Assembly (NCBI RefSeq): GCF_003989135.1
Contig: NZ_RYZZ01000022.1
Coordinates: 1 to 42,802, forward strand
DNA from: Peribacillus cavernae
Lineage (GTDB): Bacteria; Bacillota; Bacilli; Bacillales; DSM-1321
Length of the DNA: 42,802 nucleotides
Direction of reading: 5' to 3'
Positions within the stretch are counted from its first letter, which is position 1; every line of letters starts with the position of its first letter. The notes below the pieces were generated by a model, which ran no database searches, was not told where the DNA came from, and saw only the letters and a program-made list of their open reading frames with translations. Shown here one piece after another: positions 1-6,960 of the stretch. The position numbers and the translations under genes are program-made.

Positions 1-536
1 TCGAAATTACAAAAAGAACAGTCTATAAATAACTTGAAAATAACGGTATAATGTAAGTAGAGAGAATGATATCGAATGACAATTACTTATTTTTTGCGTT
101 TTGCTTAGCAATCAACGTTTCTGATGGCTGGCGATTTTACGGACTGTCATCTGGTGTTTTATTTAAAAAGCGATATTTAAGCAATCGAGCGCTTATATGT
201 AGTATACTACGCCCTTTTTGTTTCTTTATTTACAACATATATTTAGTAGTGAAAAGTCTTTATTTCATAAGGTTTTTACATTGAAGACATGTAAATAACG
301 TATTCATCTTGACAACAAGCCTTGCACCATCGAATTCTATAATCGTTGGTTGCCTTGAAGGCAATTAAAACGCCTAAAGGCGTTCTCAGGCCTTTGTTAT
401 CTAAGAAGGGTATTCGATGTCTTCTCTGTATCAAATCATCACTACATTGAATACGTTGAATACATTGTTTACAGAGTTAAGATATCAAGTATTTAAAATA
501 ACTTTTCAATCAATTTTTATTCTTTAAATACTTTAA
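1..536. other. gene-poor region with short repeats
   Basis: No convincing gene is seen here. Two adjacent small hairpins lie at 351-363 (TGCCTT/AAGGCA) and 369-384 (AACGCC/GGCGTT). Two different 9-bp tandem duplications follow: TTGAATAC(G/A) at 447-464 and CTTTAAATA at 522-539. An open frame at 66-284 has no ribosome binding site and a low-complexity product. The stretch looks like decayed intergenic DNA next to a mobile-element remnant. Confidence 0.5.
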
Positions 537-794
537 ATACTACTGATTTTCATAGTACAGATAATTCGAGGGGATGGGCAAAAACACCCTAAAGCGAAAA
601 GTTCCTTTACGGCTTATTTACAGAAGAAATCAGGCAGTAAGTGGGTTAATGTTAAAATTGTGAAAGCTACTAGAAATGGAAATACGAGCTTATCCTATTC
701 CAATGCCCAAAAAGCTACATACCGTTATAAGTTTGTAAATACCGGTTCAAAAACAAGAGTTAACTATACTTTCACTGTCGTGCAATCAATTTGA
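537..794 (+). pseudogene. 3' remnant of an unidentified protein gene
   Basis: An 86-codon open frame runs from a TAA at 534-536 to a TGA at 792-794. It contains no ATG, GTG or TTG placed behind a ribosome binding site. The product has a beta-rich, lysine-rich composition (for example KKSGSKWVNVKIVKAT and ATYRYKFVNTGSKTRVNYTF), like the C-terminal part of a secreted or phage-type protein. A good terminator sits 7 nt after the stop, as expected for a real gene end, so the 5' part has probably been lost. I do not recognise the family. Confidence 0.4.
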
Positions 795-800
795 TAAAGA

Positions 801-838
801 AAAAAGCTGCCTAAACTGGTCTGAAGGCAGCTTTTTTT
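801..838 (+). terminator. Rho-independent terminator
   Basis: A hairpin with stem AAGCTGCC/GGCAGCTT is followed by seven T residues, directly after the remnant ORF. Confidence 0.8.
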
Positions 839-903
839 ATAATTAATAAACTGTTTAAAGTTGTGTTTTCAATTTCAACGAGGTTTTCGCGCATCTTACA
901 AGT

Positions 904-955
904 TTAAAAGTATTTGCTTAAAAGTATTGACCCTCTCGTTACGTGATAGTTTATA
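904..955 (+). promoter_or_regulatory. SigA-type promoter with direct repeats, VOC gene
   Basis: TTGACC at 927-932 and TTTATA at 950-955 are separated by exactly 17 bp, upstream of the VOC gene. Two copies of TTAAAAGTATT, starting near 904 and 919, lie just upstream of and overlapping the -35 box, so a regulator could bind there. The -10 box is imperfect. Confidence 0.5.
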
Positions 956-991
956 TTTCAATGTATCATAGTTAGAGAGGATGTAATAATC

Positions 992-1414
992 ATGGAATTT
1001 TATCCTATGCCATTATTTGTAAAACTTTCAGTAAGCGACATGGAACGCTCGATTAGCTGGTATAAAAGGGTCCTTAATTTTGAATCGGTATTTGAACTGC
1101 CGGGCGAAAAAGGAAACATTGTAATGGCTCACATTCGAGGAAAGAAGTATCAAGATATTATGCTAGTGAATCAAAACGAAAAGCTATCTAACGGCAAGGG
1201 TGTTGTCCTTAACTTTTCAGTAGATGATGTAGATTCTTTTTCAGACAGAGCTATAAAGGCTGGGGCAAAAATACTCGAAGGTCCTATTGATCGTGTTTGG
1301 AATGCCCGTGAGCTTGTTTTGTGTGACCATGATGGTTATGTCATAACACTTTCAAAGGGTATCGATACAGGGAAGGCCTTTGAGGATGTTTTAGAACAAG
1401 TTAAATCGAAATAA
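992..1414 (+). CDS. VOC-family (glyoxalase/bleomycin-resistance fold) protein
   Basis: A 140-residue protein of the vicinal oxygen chelate superfamily. The N-terminus (PLFVKLSVSDMERSISWYKRVLNF) is the typical first beta-alpha module, and the C-terminal half repeats it (VVLNFSVDDVDSFSDRAIKAG ... LCDHDGYVITLSKG). This is the usual length for a single-domain, dimeric VOC protein. Metal-ligand positions are only partly clear, and the substrate cannot be told from sequence. The gene stands alone with its own promoter, an AGAGAGG ribosome binding site and a terminator. It may be a fosfomycin/bleomycin-type or dioxygenase-like protein, but nothing here decides this. Confidence 0.85.
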   Translation: MEFYPMPLFVKLSVSDMERSISWYKRVLNFESVFELPGEKGNIVMAHIRGKKYQDIMLVNQNEKLSNGKGVVLNFSVDDVDSFSDRAIKAGAKILEGPIDRVWNARELVLCDHDGYVITLSKGIDTGKAFEDVLEQVKSK

Positions 1415-1418
1415 TGAT

Positions 1419-1444
1419 AATTCCGACTAGCCATAGTCGGAATT
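1419..1444. terminator. hairpin after VOC gene
   Basis: A perfect 10-bp stem (AATTCCGACT/AGTCGGAATT) with a 6-nt loop starts 4 nt after the VOC stop. It is followed by TAAAAGG and not by a T-run, so it may act together with the next hairpin. Confidence 0.55.
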
Positions 1445-1448
1445 AAAA

Positions 1449-1480
1449 GGACTGCTTAAAATAGATAAGCAGTCTTTTCT
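1449..1480. terminator. bidirectional terminator between VOC gene and ligase
   Basis: The stem GACTGCTT/AAGCAGTC is followed by TTTTCTTT on the plus strand. On the minus strand it ends in TCCTTTTAATT. It serves the convergent VOC and ligase genes. Confidence 0.75.
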
Positions 1481-2302
1481 TTATGATGTCCATTTCTCGA
1501 ATGATGGGATACGTAGATAGCCCTTTTTGGTGAGGTTGCGGTATTTCACCATACCTTTTAGTTTTGGATCCAAATAAATAAAATCATCCGTTTCTGTCCG
1601 GATGTGTTTTTTGTATTCCGCATATAGTTTTTTTCGGTCTGACGGTTTCATAAATTCCATTAAGCCAGCTGGTGATCCATCTTCAAATGAAAGCAGCAAA
1701 CCAAATTCTTTTTTGCGCAACCCGGTGATCCATATATTTTCATATTGATAGTTAATGACTTTCAGCCATTGATCAGATCGAGTACCAGGACGATATTTTG
1801 AATCAGCTTTCTTTAAAACAATCCCTTCAAGACCTTGTTCCTTGATCAAATCAAAGTATTGGCTGCCGTGGCCTTCTATATGCTGCACATAAGCTATTCT
1901 GTCGTCTGTATGTAGAACGCTTTCCAACAAAGCCTTTCGTTCGGTTAAAGGCTTATACATCATGTTTTCATGCTTATAATAAAGGTCATCAAACACGCAA
2001 TATTGTATTTTATGAACAGACCGGTAAGACTGAAACCGTTCCATCATGGCTTCAAAATTCGGTTTTCCCTTTGAATCGGTGACAATGATTTCCCCATCAA
2101 GCACGGTTCCGTCCGGAATATCTATGCTATGAAGTTCTTTAAACTTTGCGGTTACTTCATTTTTGTGTCGCGTATATATTTTTACCTTTCCATCAAATTT
2201 GGAAAGGGTTAATCTGATACCATCAAGCTTCATTTCCGTTAAAAAATCGGTATCAGAAAAAGCTTCATCTGATTTATGAAGAAGCATAGGAGAAATATAC
2301 AA
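1481..2302 (-). CDS. stand-alone ATP-dependent DNA ligase
   Basis: A 273-residue ATP-dependent DNA ligase with adenylation plus OB domains and no LigD polymerase or nuclease modules. Motif I is EMKLDGIR, with catalytic Lys25 in KxDG. Later motifs include LDGEII (motif III) and EGIVLKK (motif IV), and the C-terminal SDQWLKV fits motif V. Bacteria use NAD-dependent LigA for replication, so such enzymes are accessory repair or phage-type ligases. I chose the TTG at 2302 because a GGGGTGG site lies 5 nt before it and the product starts M-YISPMLLHK. A GTG at 2311 is possible but poorly spaced. It is convergent with the VOC gene and shares the terminator. Confidence 0.88.
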   Translation of the reverse strand: MYISPMLLHKSDEAFSDTDFLTEMKLDGIRLTLSKFDGKVKIYTRHKNEVTAKFKELHSIDIPDGTVLDGEIIVTDSKGKPNFEAMMERFQSYRSVHKIQYCVFDDLYYKHENMMYKPLTERKALLESVLHTDDRIAYVQHIEGHGSQYFDLIKEQGLEGIVLKKADSKYRPGTRSDQWLKVINYQYENIWITGLRKKEFGLLLSFEDGSPAGLMEFMKPSDRKKLYAEYKKHIRTETDDFIYLDPKLKGMVKYRNLTKKGYLRIPSFEKWTS

Positions 2303-2404
2303 ATAAACCACCCCATTTTATTGTAGTGGTTTCATAGAACATAGTAATTAGTGGGCTTTTGGAATTGCAGGGAAAGTTGATAAAAATAAAGCTGTATCTA
2401 ACAA

Positions 2405-2460
2405 CCATTTTGACCTTCAGGTCAATAGGAAAAGCCTTCAGGCTTCGATCTTCGATCAAA
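2405..2460. repeat. three consecutive small hairpins with TTC loops
   Basis: TTGACC-TTCA-GGTCAA, AAGCC-TTCA-GGCTT and GATC-TTC-GATC follow one another within about 55 bp, just 5' of the GC-rich patch. No T-run is present. The function is unknown. They could mark an insertion boundary or form a protein-binding array. Confidence 0.45.
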
Positions 2461-2530
2461 TTAAAAGCTGTCAGTGGTCCTGTTGTTTGTCTGCCTTTCG
2501 ACGTCTAATCGTAGCATGGCAATGGGTCTC

Positions 2531-2610
2531 GTCAAGGCCCGTAAAAGAATTTTCGCCTTGACAAGCCCCTTTCTGCCATGCTTGTATTCGTCTCTGACGA
2601 AAGGAGGTGA
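2531..2610 (+). promoter_or_regulatory. promoter-like and structured leader of small peptide gene
   Basis: An inverted repeat GTCAAGGC/GCCTTGAC (2531-2563) overlaps a TTGACA box at 2558-2563. An 18-bp gap leads to TTGTAT at 2582-2587. A second hairpin, TTCGTC-TCT-GACGAA (2587-2601), runs directly into a near-perfect ribosome binding site AAAGGAGGTGA at 2600-2610. Such an arrangement could hide the ribosome binding site, although the exact transcription start decides whether the hairpin forms. Confidence 0.4.
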
Positions 2611-2611
2611 C

Positions 2612-2779
2612 ATGGAGATCATCTTTCAGGCCATCGCAACGATTGCCAGTTGCGTGAGCACGGTGTACGCGGTTCGGACCTTCCACCGGGCGAACCCGAA
2701 GCCCAAGGACAAGCACCGCAAAAGCCGGAGAGCCGGGGTGAGGGAAACCTTGCCCCGGCTTTCTTTCGTTGGTGAATGA
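2612..2779 (+). CDS. small one-helix basic peptide, type I toxin-like
   Basis: A 55-residue peptide starting MEIIFQAIATIASCVSTVYAV. It has one hydrophobic segment at residues 3-21, then a strongly basic tail (PKPKDKHRKSRR). The ribosome binding site is exceptionally strong. An internal terminator-like hairpin (AGCCGGGG/CCCCGGCT then TTCTTTC) overlaps the last codons, a layout known from type I toxin mRNAs. The patch is clearly richer in G+C than its AT-rich flanks, which suggests transfer. I do not recognise the family with certainty. The toxin reading is inference from size, topology and RNA structure. No antitoxin RNA promoter could be identified on the other strand by eye. Confidence 0.45.
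   Translation: MEIIFQAIATIASCVSTVYAVRTFHRANPKPKDKHRKSRRAGVRETLPRLSFVGE
2731..2768 (+). terminator. terminator overlapping the end of the small peptide gene
   Basis: The GC-rich stem AGCCGGGG/CCCCGGCT is followed by TTCTTTCGTT. It lies inside the last third of the peptide reading frame. Confidence 0.5.
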
Positions 2780-2861
2780 GCAAAATGTTTGAAATTCTCG
2801 CTGAGATTAATGTACCGCTTGTGACTTTGAGAGATAAATTGCATTCAAAAAATGGGTAATC
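2775..2861 (+). other. 28-codon ORF overlapping the peptide stop (ATGA)
   Basis: A short frame beginning MSKMFEILAEINVPLVTLRDK starts at the ATGA that ends the basic peptide, and stops at 2859-2861. It lies beyond the terminator-like hairpin. It could be a remnant of a longer gene cut at the insertion junction. It has no recognised family and may not be translated. Confidence 0.2.
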
Positions 2862-2887
2862 AGATTTTATATTGACTACCCATTTTG
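2846..2887. repeat. inverted repeat before the transposase remnant
   Basis: The near-perfect arms AAAATGGGTA and TACCCATTTT are about 20 nt apart. The right arm runs into ATTTTGCTTAG, a sequence that is also found at 4302-4311, where it overlaps the Tn3 terminal repeat. Confidence 0.4.
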
Positions 2888-2948
2888 CTTAGTCATTCGT
2901 TCCGGTGACTAAAGTGCTGTTTCGATTGCTTCTGTTACCTGTGTCTAA

Positions 2949-4241
2949 CAAGCTGATACTCCTGAAGAAGCTAGAAATTTCAGCTTATCGCTTTATAATA
3001 TGCTTCGTAGAGTTAAACTTACTGATTTATTAATGGAGGTAGCTGAACGGACTGGATTTGACGAATCATTTGTTCACGCTTCTTCAAATCAACCGCCTAA
3101 AGGTGAGGAAAAGTCTATTGTGATGGCTTCATTAATGGCAATGGGGACAAATATTGGATTAACTAAAATGGCAGAAGCAACTCCTGATATTTCATATCGC
3201 CAGATGGCCAATGTTATGCAATGGAGATTACATGAAGATGCGATGACTCGCGCTCAAGCTACACTGGTAAATTATCAGCACCGTATATCATTAACTTCAT
3301 ATTGGGGAGATGGGACAACATCATCTTCTGATGGTATGCGTGTTCCTGTCGGTGTATCATCGTTACATGCAGATTCAAATCCGCATTACGGAACTGGGAA
3401 AGGTGCGACCATTTATCGTTTTACAAGTGATCAGTTTTCTTCCTTTTATGCAAAAGTTATTAATACAAATGCAAGGGATGCCGTACATGTGATAGATGGA
3501 TTATTACATCATGAATCTGACCTTTCAATTGAAGAGCATTACACTGATACAGCAGGTTACACGGATCAAGTTTTCGGATTAAGTCATTTGTTAGGGTTTC
3601 GTTTTGCACCAAGACTAAGAGATATAAGTGACGCTAAATTATATACCATTTCTTCTCCTAATAATTTTCCAAACATAAAAGGCATACTTCGAGGAAAGAT
3701 TAACACAAACGTTATTAAAGAGAATTTTGATGATGTATTAAGGCTGGCACATTCAATTCGAGAAGGAAGAGTTTCTGGATCATTAATCATGGGGAAATTA
3801 GGTTCATATGCAAGACAAAATAAAATAGCTACAGCTCTTAGAGAGATTGGGAGAATTGAAAAAACAATCTTTATTCTTGACTATATAACAAATGAAACAT
3901 TAAGAAGAAGGATACATCGTGGGTTAAATAAAGGAGAAGCCATGAATGGATTGGCTAGAGCTTTATTTTTTGGTAAACGAGGTGAATTCAGAGAACGAGG
4001 CATACAAGATCAACTACAAAGAGCTAGTGCATTAAATATATTAATCAATGCAATAAGCGTATGGAATACTGTGTATTTGAGCGAAGTGACAAAGAAATTT
4101 AAGAAAAGGGATAGTCTAAAGGAAGAATTACTCCCACACATTTCACCGTTAGGATGGGAGCATATTAATTTTCTTGGAGAATATAAATTTGATTCGCATC
4201 GATTACCCACAAATTCTCTAAGACCATTAAATAAAAATTAA
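2949..4241 (+). pseudogene. tnpA: 5'-truncated Tn3-family transposase
   Basis: The product matches the C-terminal catalytic region of Tn3-family transposases (DDE_Tnp_Tn3), about 430 of the usual ~980-1000 residues. Homology starts upstream of the first ATG (3000) at TPEEARNFSLSLYN, right after an in-frame TAA at 2946-2948, so the N-terminal DNA-binding half has been lost. The catalytic acidic residues appear to be present: Asp in SYWGDGT, Asp in EEHYTDTAGYTD and Glu in MNGLARALFFGKRGE. The gene reads toward the intact terminal repeat at 4307-4344, as in Tn3 elements. The element is probably immobile. It could at most express a truncated protein. Confidence 0.9.
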
Positions 4242-4306
4242 CCAATAACACATAAAGCCAAATTCCTTAACGTACGGGTATTTGGCTATTTTAATGTCGA
4301 ATTTTG

Positions 4307-4344
4307 CTTAGCGTACAAAATTTCCGAAATGCTGGCTGTACCCC
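4307..4344. mobile_element. 38-bp Tn3-type terminal inverted repeat (right end)
   Basis: Read on the minus strand, this 38-bp stretch begins GGGGTACAGCCAGCATTTCG and ends TACGCTAAG. That is the Tn3/Tn4430-type terminal repeat format (GGGG ... TAAG, 38 bp). It lies 65 bp after the transposase stop, so it marks the right end of the element. No matching left end was seen in the window. Confidence 0.88.
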
Positions 4345-4514
4345 GTAAACTTCCTCTTTTTTGGTGTGTGGTAATTTGTCGATATATTTTAACAAGTTGC
4401 TAAACGCTTTGCTCACCTTGATAACCTACACAAACATTTGTTCTCATATTGATTATATCAGATTTCGGACAGATATCAAATATCAACATTTACCTTTAAC
4501 AGAGCCATCGTAAT
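4345..4514. other. intergenic, outside the transposon end
   Basis: About 170 bp of AT-rich DNA between the Tn3 end and the next terminator. No gene, tRNA or clear site was seen. Confidence 0.4.
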
Positions 4515-4550
4515 AAAAAGGATCTTGCCTATTAGGGAAGATCCTTTTTA
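4515..4550. terminator. bidirectional terminator after the FtsA-like gene
   Basis: A perfect stem AAAAAGGATCTT/AAGATCCTTTTT with an 11-nt loop sits immediately downstream of the minus-strand gene. It has T-runs in both directions. Confidence 0.85.
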
Positions 4551-4551
4551 T

Positions 4552-6711
4552 TCAAGACCGCTTTTGCGGCATGGTCGTCCAAATAATTTTTAATACATCT
4601 CCCGAAGCAACGGGTTGATCAAAGCTGGTTTCTTTATTATTGTTCATAAGAACAAACCTGCCATTTGAAGCAAGCGGCATATCGATTTCAACAAATTTGA
4701 ATATATCCTGAAAAATAAAAGGCTGCCGCTTATGCTGGACACACTTCAAAATATCTCCGTTCCGAATCAACGTGTTTTCATCCAAAAGCTCATCGTTCCG
4801 GTAAAATTCAATTAGTCTTTTCGATAGTAAGATTCTTTTTCCATTGAATGTGACCGGTATCGAGTAATTCACTTGCGCATTCATCGCGTTCGCAAGCGTT
4901 GCAACATTCGGGATGGATGGCTGGATCACATTGATCTCATCTCCATCTTCGTATGGACTTCCCGGTTTTACAGTGATGCCATTTCTCTCAATCTTCCCGG
5001 AAAAAATCGTAACCTGCCTATTTTTTTCGTTGATCTTGATGAAAAAGGGTTGAATATTGGCAACAAGATGCTCCAAAGTAAGATAGGCCAGCACCTCTTT
5101 GATCGACTGGGGCAGATTGCAAATAATCTCATCTCTGTCTTCAACAAAGTCTTCACGGCTTGCCATCAGGCCGTTCCTTATGATTTGTGCTTCGATTGTA
5201 TGCTTTGCACCGTTTATCGTGATTGTCTTTTTTGGAGCGTGATCGATTAAATCATGAATACGGGCGATAGGCGGGGAACCATCCTCGCCCTTTTTCACGG
5301 TGATTTCATCGCCATTGTCCACTTCATCGTCCAATGTTGCTTCCAGACCATTTAAAAGAAGCAACGGTTTTTTTCCGTGCAGCCCCGGAATGGTAATGAT
5401 GTGTCCATTTAAGCTGACCATCATCGCTATCCCCGGTTTTCCGTATAATCTGTTTAGCTTTATTCCCGCTGTAAGCAAACAATCGCCAACGGTCATTCGT
5501 TTCATATCGAAAAGCCGGACGGCCTGCCCGTTTACGGTCACGCTCATATATTGAATCGGGTTTTTGTGGGCTGCAATCGCGATCCCGATAGGTGTTACAA
5601 GTTCCGGCCCTTTTTTAAGCTCATCGGCCAAAGTGAGGTTTTGGATCGCTTCAAGGCCCCTGATGGCCACACGGTTTGCAGGGAGGCCAAGTCTCCCAGC
5701 TAACAGAAAAGGGAGCTCAGGCGTCAAGCTGCCCCCGCCAACAAGCATTACCGCTTTTGGTGATTTATTGCTGTTCAATAATAAAATTTCGGAACAAATT
5801 GCATCAGCCAGCTTTTCAAGTGCTGGGGAGAGCTGGCTTATGACTTCTTGCTTTGGAATAGACGTTTCAAACCCAAGAATATCGGTGACAGTAATTTCTT
5901 CATGCTGGGCCAGCTGTCTTTTCGCCTGCTCAGCAAGCGGGAAGTCAAGCAATAGTTGATCGCTTATCGCTTCTGTAATTTCATCGCCTGCTACAGGAAC
6001 CATGCCATAAGCGATAACCGTTCCGGAATCGGTAAGAGCAATATCTGAAGTGCCGGCCCCGATATCCACTAGGGCGACATTTAATCGTCTCATCGACCTT
6101 GGGATCAGAACATTTATCGCTGCGATTGGTTCAAGGGTCAGAGCCTGCATTTCCAGGTCAGCCCGCTTTAAAGCCGCAATGAGCGATTCTACGACTACCT
6201 TGGGCAGGAACGTAGCGATGATCTCAACAGAAGCCTCATCGCCGCTCTGATCGATTAAATTACCAATTTCCTGTCCGTCAAGACGGTAATATAAAACGGA
6301 ATATCCGACACAATAATAATGATACGAGGCATGTGCAGAACCTTTTTCCGCAACCAGTGCCTGTGCCTGCTGGACAGCGCTTAATTCTAAATGGATAATA
6401 TCTTCACGCTGCATCATCGGCTTTCCTTTTATATCGGTGGTAATCTCGGCCCGTTCCGTTTTTAAGGCCCTGCCGGCTGCCGCAACGCAGACACTCTCTA
6501 AAATGCCGTGCTTTTTCTCAAGGTCTGTTTTTATTTCTTGAATAATTTTCGATACGGCAATTACATCATGGATCTGGCCATCAAGCATGGCGCGCTCTGT
6601 GTGTTCTTTTTCCAGAATATCTTTTACAATATAATTTTCGTCCTGTTTTTCCAGAATGATACCGACAACGGAACGAGTTCCTATATCAAGGGCAAAAATC
6701 TTTTCCTGCAA
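4552..6711 (-). CDS. FtsA-like actin-fold ATPase with long C-terminal tail
   Basis: A protein of about 719 residues. Residues ~1-385 are FtsA/PilM-like: phosphate-1 motif ALDIGTRSVVG near 7-17, an inserted SHS2-type region, phosphate-2 motif VDIGAGTSD near 215, and adenosine motif VMLVGGGS near 322. Classical FtsA has ~420-440 residues and a membrane helix at the end. Here there are instead ~330 extra residues with no clear amphipathic tail. Five similar motifs recur in this tail (NGDEITV, DRDEIIC, DGDEINV, NGDILKC, SGDVLKI), suggesting repeated beta-grasp/ThiS-like domains. I chose the TTG at 6711 because AGAAGG lies 8 nt before it. The GTG at 6720 overlaps that site. It is a paralogue, not the divisome FtsA of the dcw cluster. 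The role is unknown. Confidence 0.85.
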   Translation of the reverse strand: MQEKIFALDIGTRSVVGIILEKQDENYIVKDILEKEHTERAMLDGQIHDVIAVSKIIQEIKTDLEKKHGILESVCVAAAGRALKTERAEITTDIKGKPMMQREDIIHLELSAVQQAQALVAEKGSAHASYHYYCVGYSVLYYRLDGQEIGNLIDQSGDEASVEIIATFLPKVVVESLIAALKRADLEMQALTLEPIAAINVLIPRSMRRLNVALVDIGAGTSDIALTDSGTVIAYGMVPVAGDEITEAISDQLLLDFPLAEQAKRQLAQHEEITVTDILGFETSIPKQEVISQLSPALEKLADAICSEILLLNSNKSPKAVMLVGGGSLTPELPFLLAGRLGLPANRVAIRGLEAIQNLTLADELKKGPELVTPIGIAIAAHKNPIQYMSVTVNGQAVRLFDMKRMTVGDCLLTAGIKLNRLYGKPGIAMMVSLNGHIITIPGLHGKKPLLLLNGLEATLDDEVDNGDEITVKKGEDGSPPIARIHDLIDHAPKKTITINGAKHTIEAQIIRNGLMASREDFVEDRDEIICNLPQSIKEVLAYLTLEHLVANIQPFFIKINEKNRQVTIFSGKIERNGITVKPGSPYEDGDEINVIQPSIPNVATLANAMNAQVNYSIPVTFNGKRILLSKRLIEFYRNDELLDENTLIRNGDILKCVQHKRQPFIFQDIFKFVEIDMPLASNGRFVLMNNNKETSFDQPVASGDVLKIIWTTMPQKRS

Positions 6712-6792
6712 CGAAAACACCTTCTTTTTAGAAAAATATACTTTAATGCTTAAAAGCGTTTAATTAATAAAGAAAAAAGGGTGACATTCCCT

Positions 6793-6833
6793 TACATTTC
6801 ATATATAATAATCTCTAATATATATGAAATGTA
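6793..6833. promoter_or_regulatory. 15-bp perfect inverted repeat between ftsA-like gene and aroA
   Basis: The arms TACATTTCATATATA (6793-6807) and TATATATGAAATGTA (6819-6833) are identical inverted copies 11 nt apart, in the divergent control region. The repeat is AT-rich and lacks a terminal T-run. It could be a repressor operator or an mRNA hairpin. Confidence 0.5.
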
Positions 6834-6960
6834 CCATATTTTTATTATTCATTAAAGTTGCCGGCAGCAATGGTGTCATCACAACAATAATCGTCAGTTG
6901 TAAGCCTTTCGATTGGATTGTTGAACCGGCATATATTAAAAGGCGAAAGGAAGGATTGCA

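Noticed and set aside
66..284. 72-codon open frame on the plus strand
   Set aside because: No ribosome binding site, low-complexity Phe/Tyr/Leu-rich product in AT-rich DNA, and no neighbour support.
2471..2716. 81-codon minus-strand frame opposite the small peptide
   Set aside because: It is the complementary frame of the GC-rich peptide gene, lacks a ribosome binding site and has a composition typical of a shadow frame.
4873..6250. Several plus-strand frames of 66-131 codons
   Set aside because: They lie opposite the FtsA-like gene and have no start signals.
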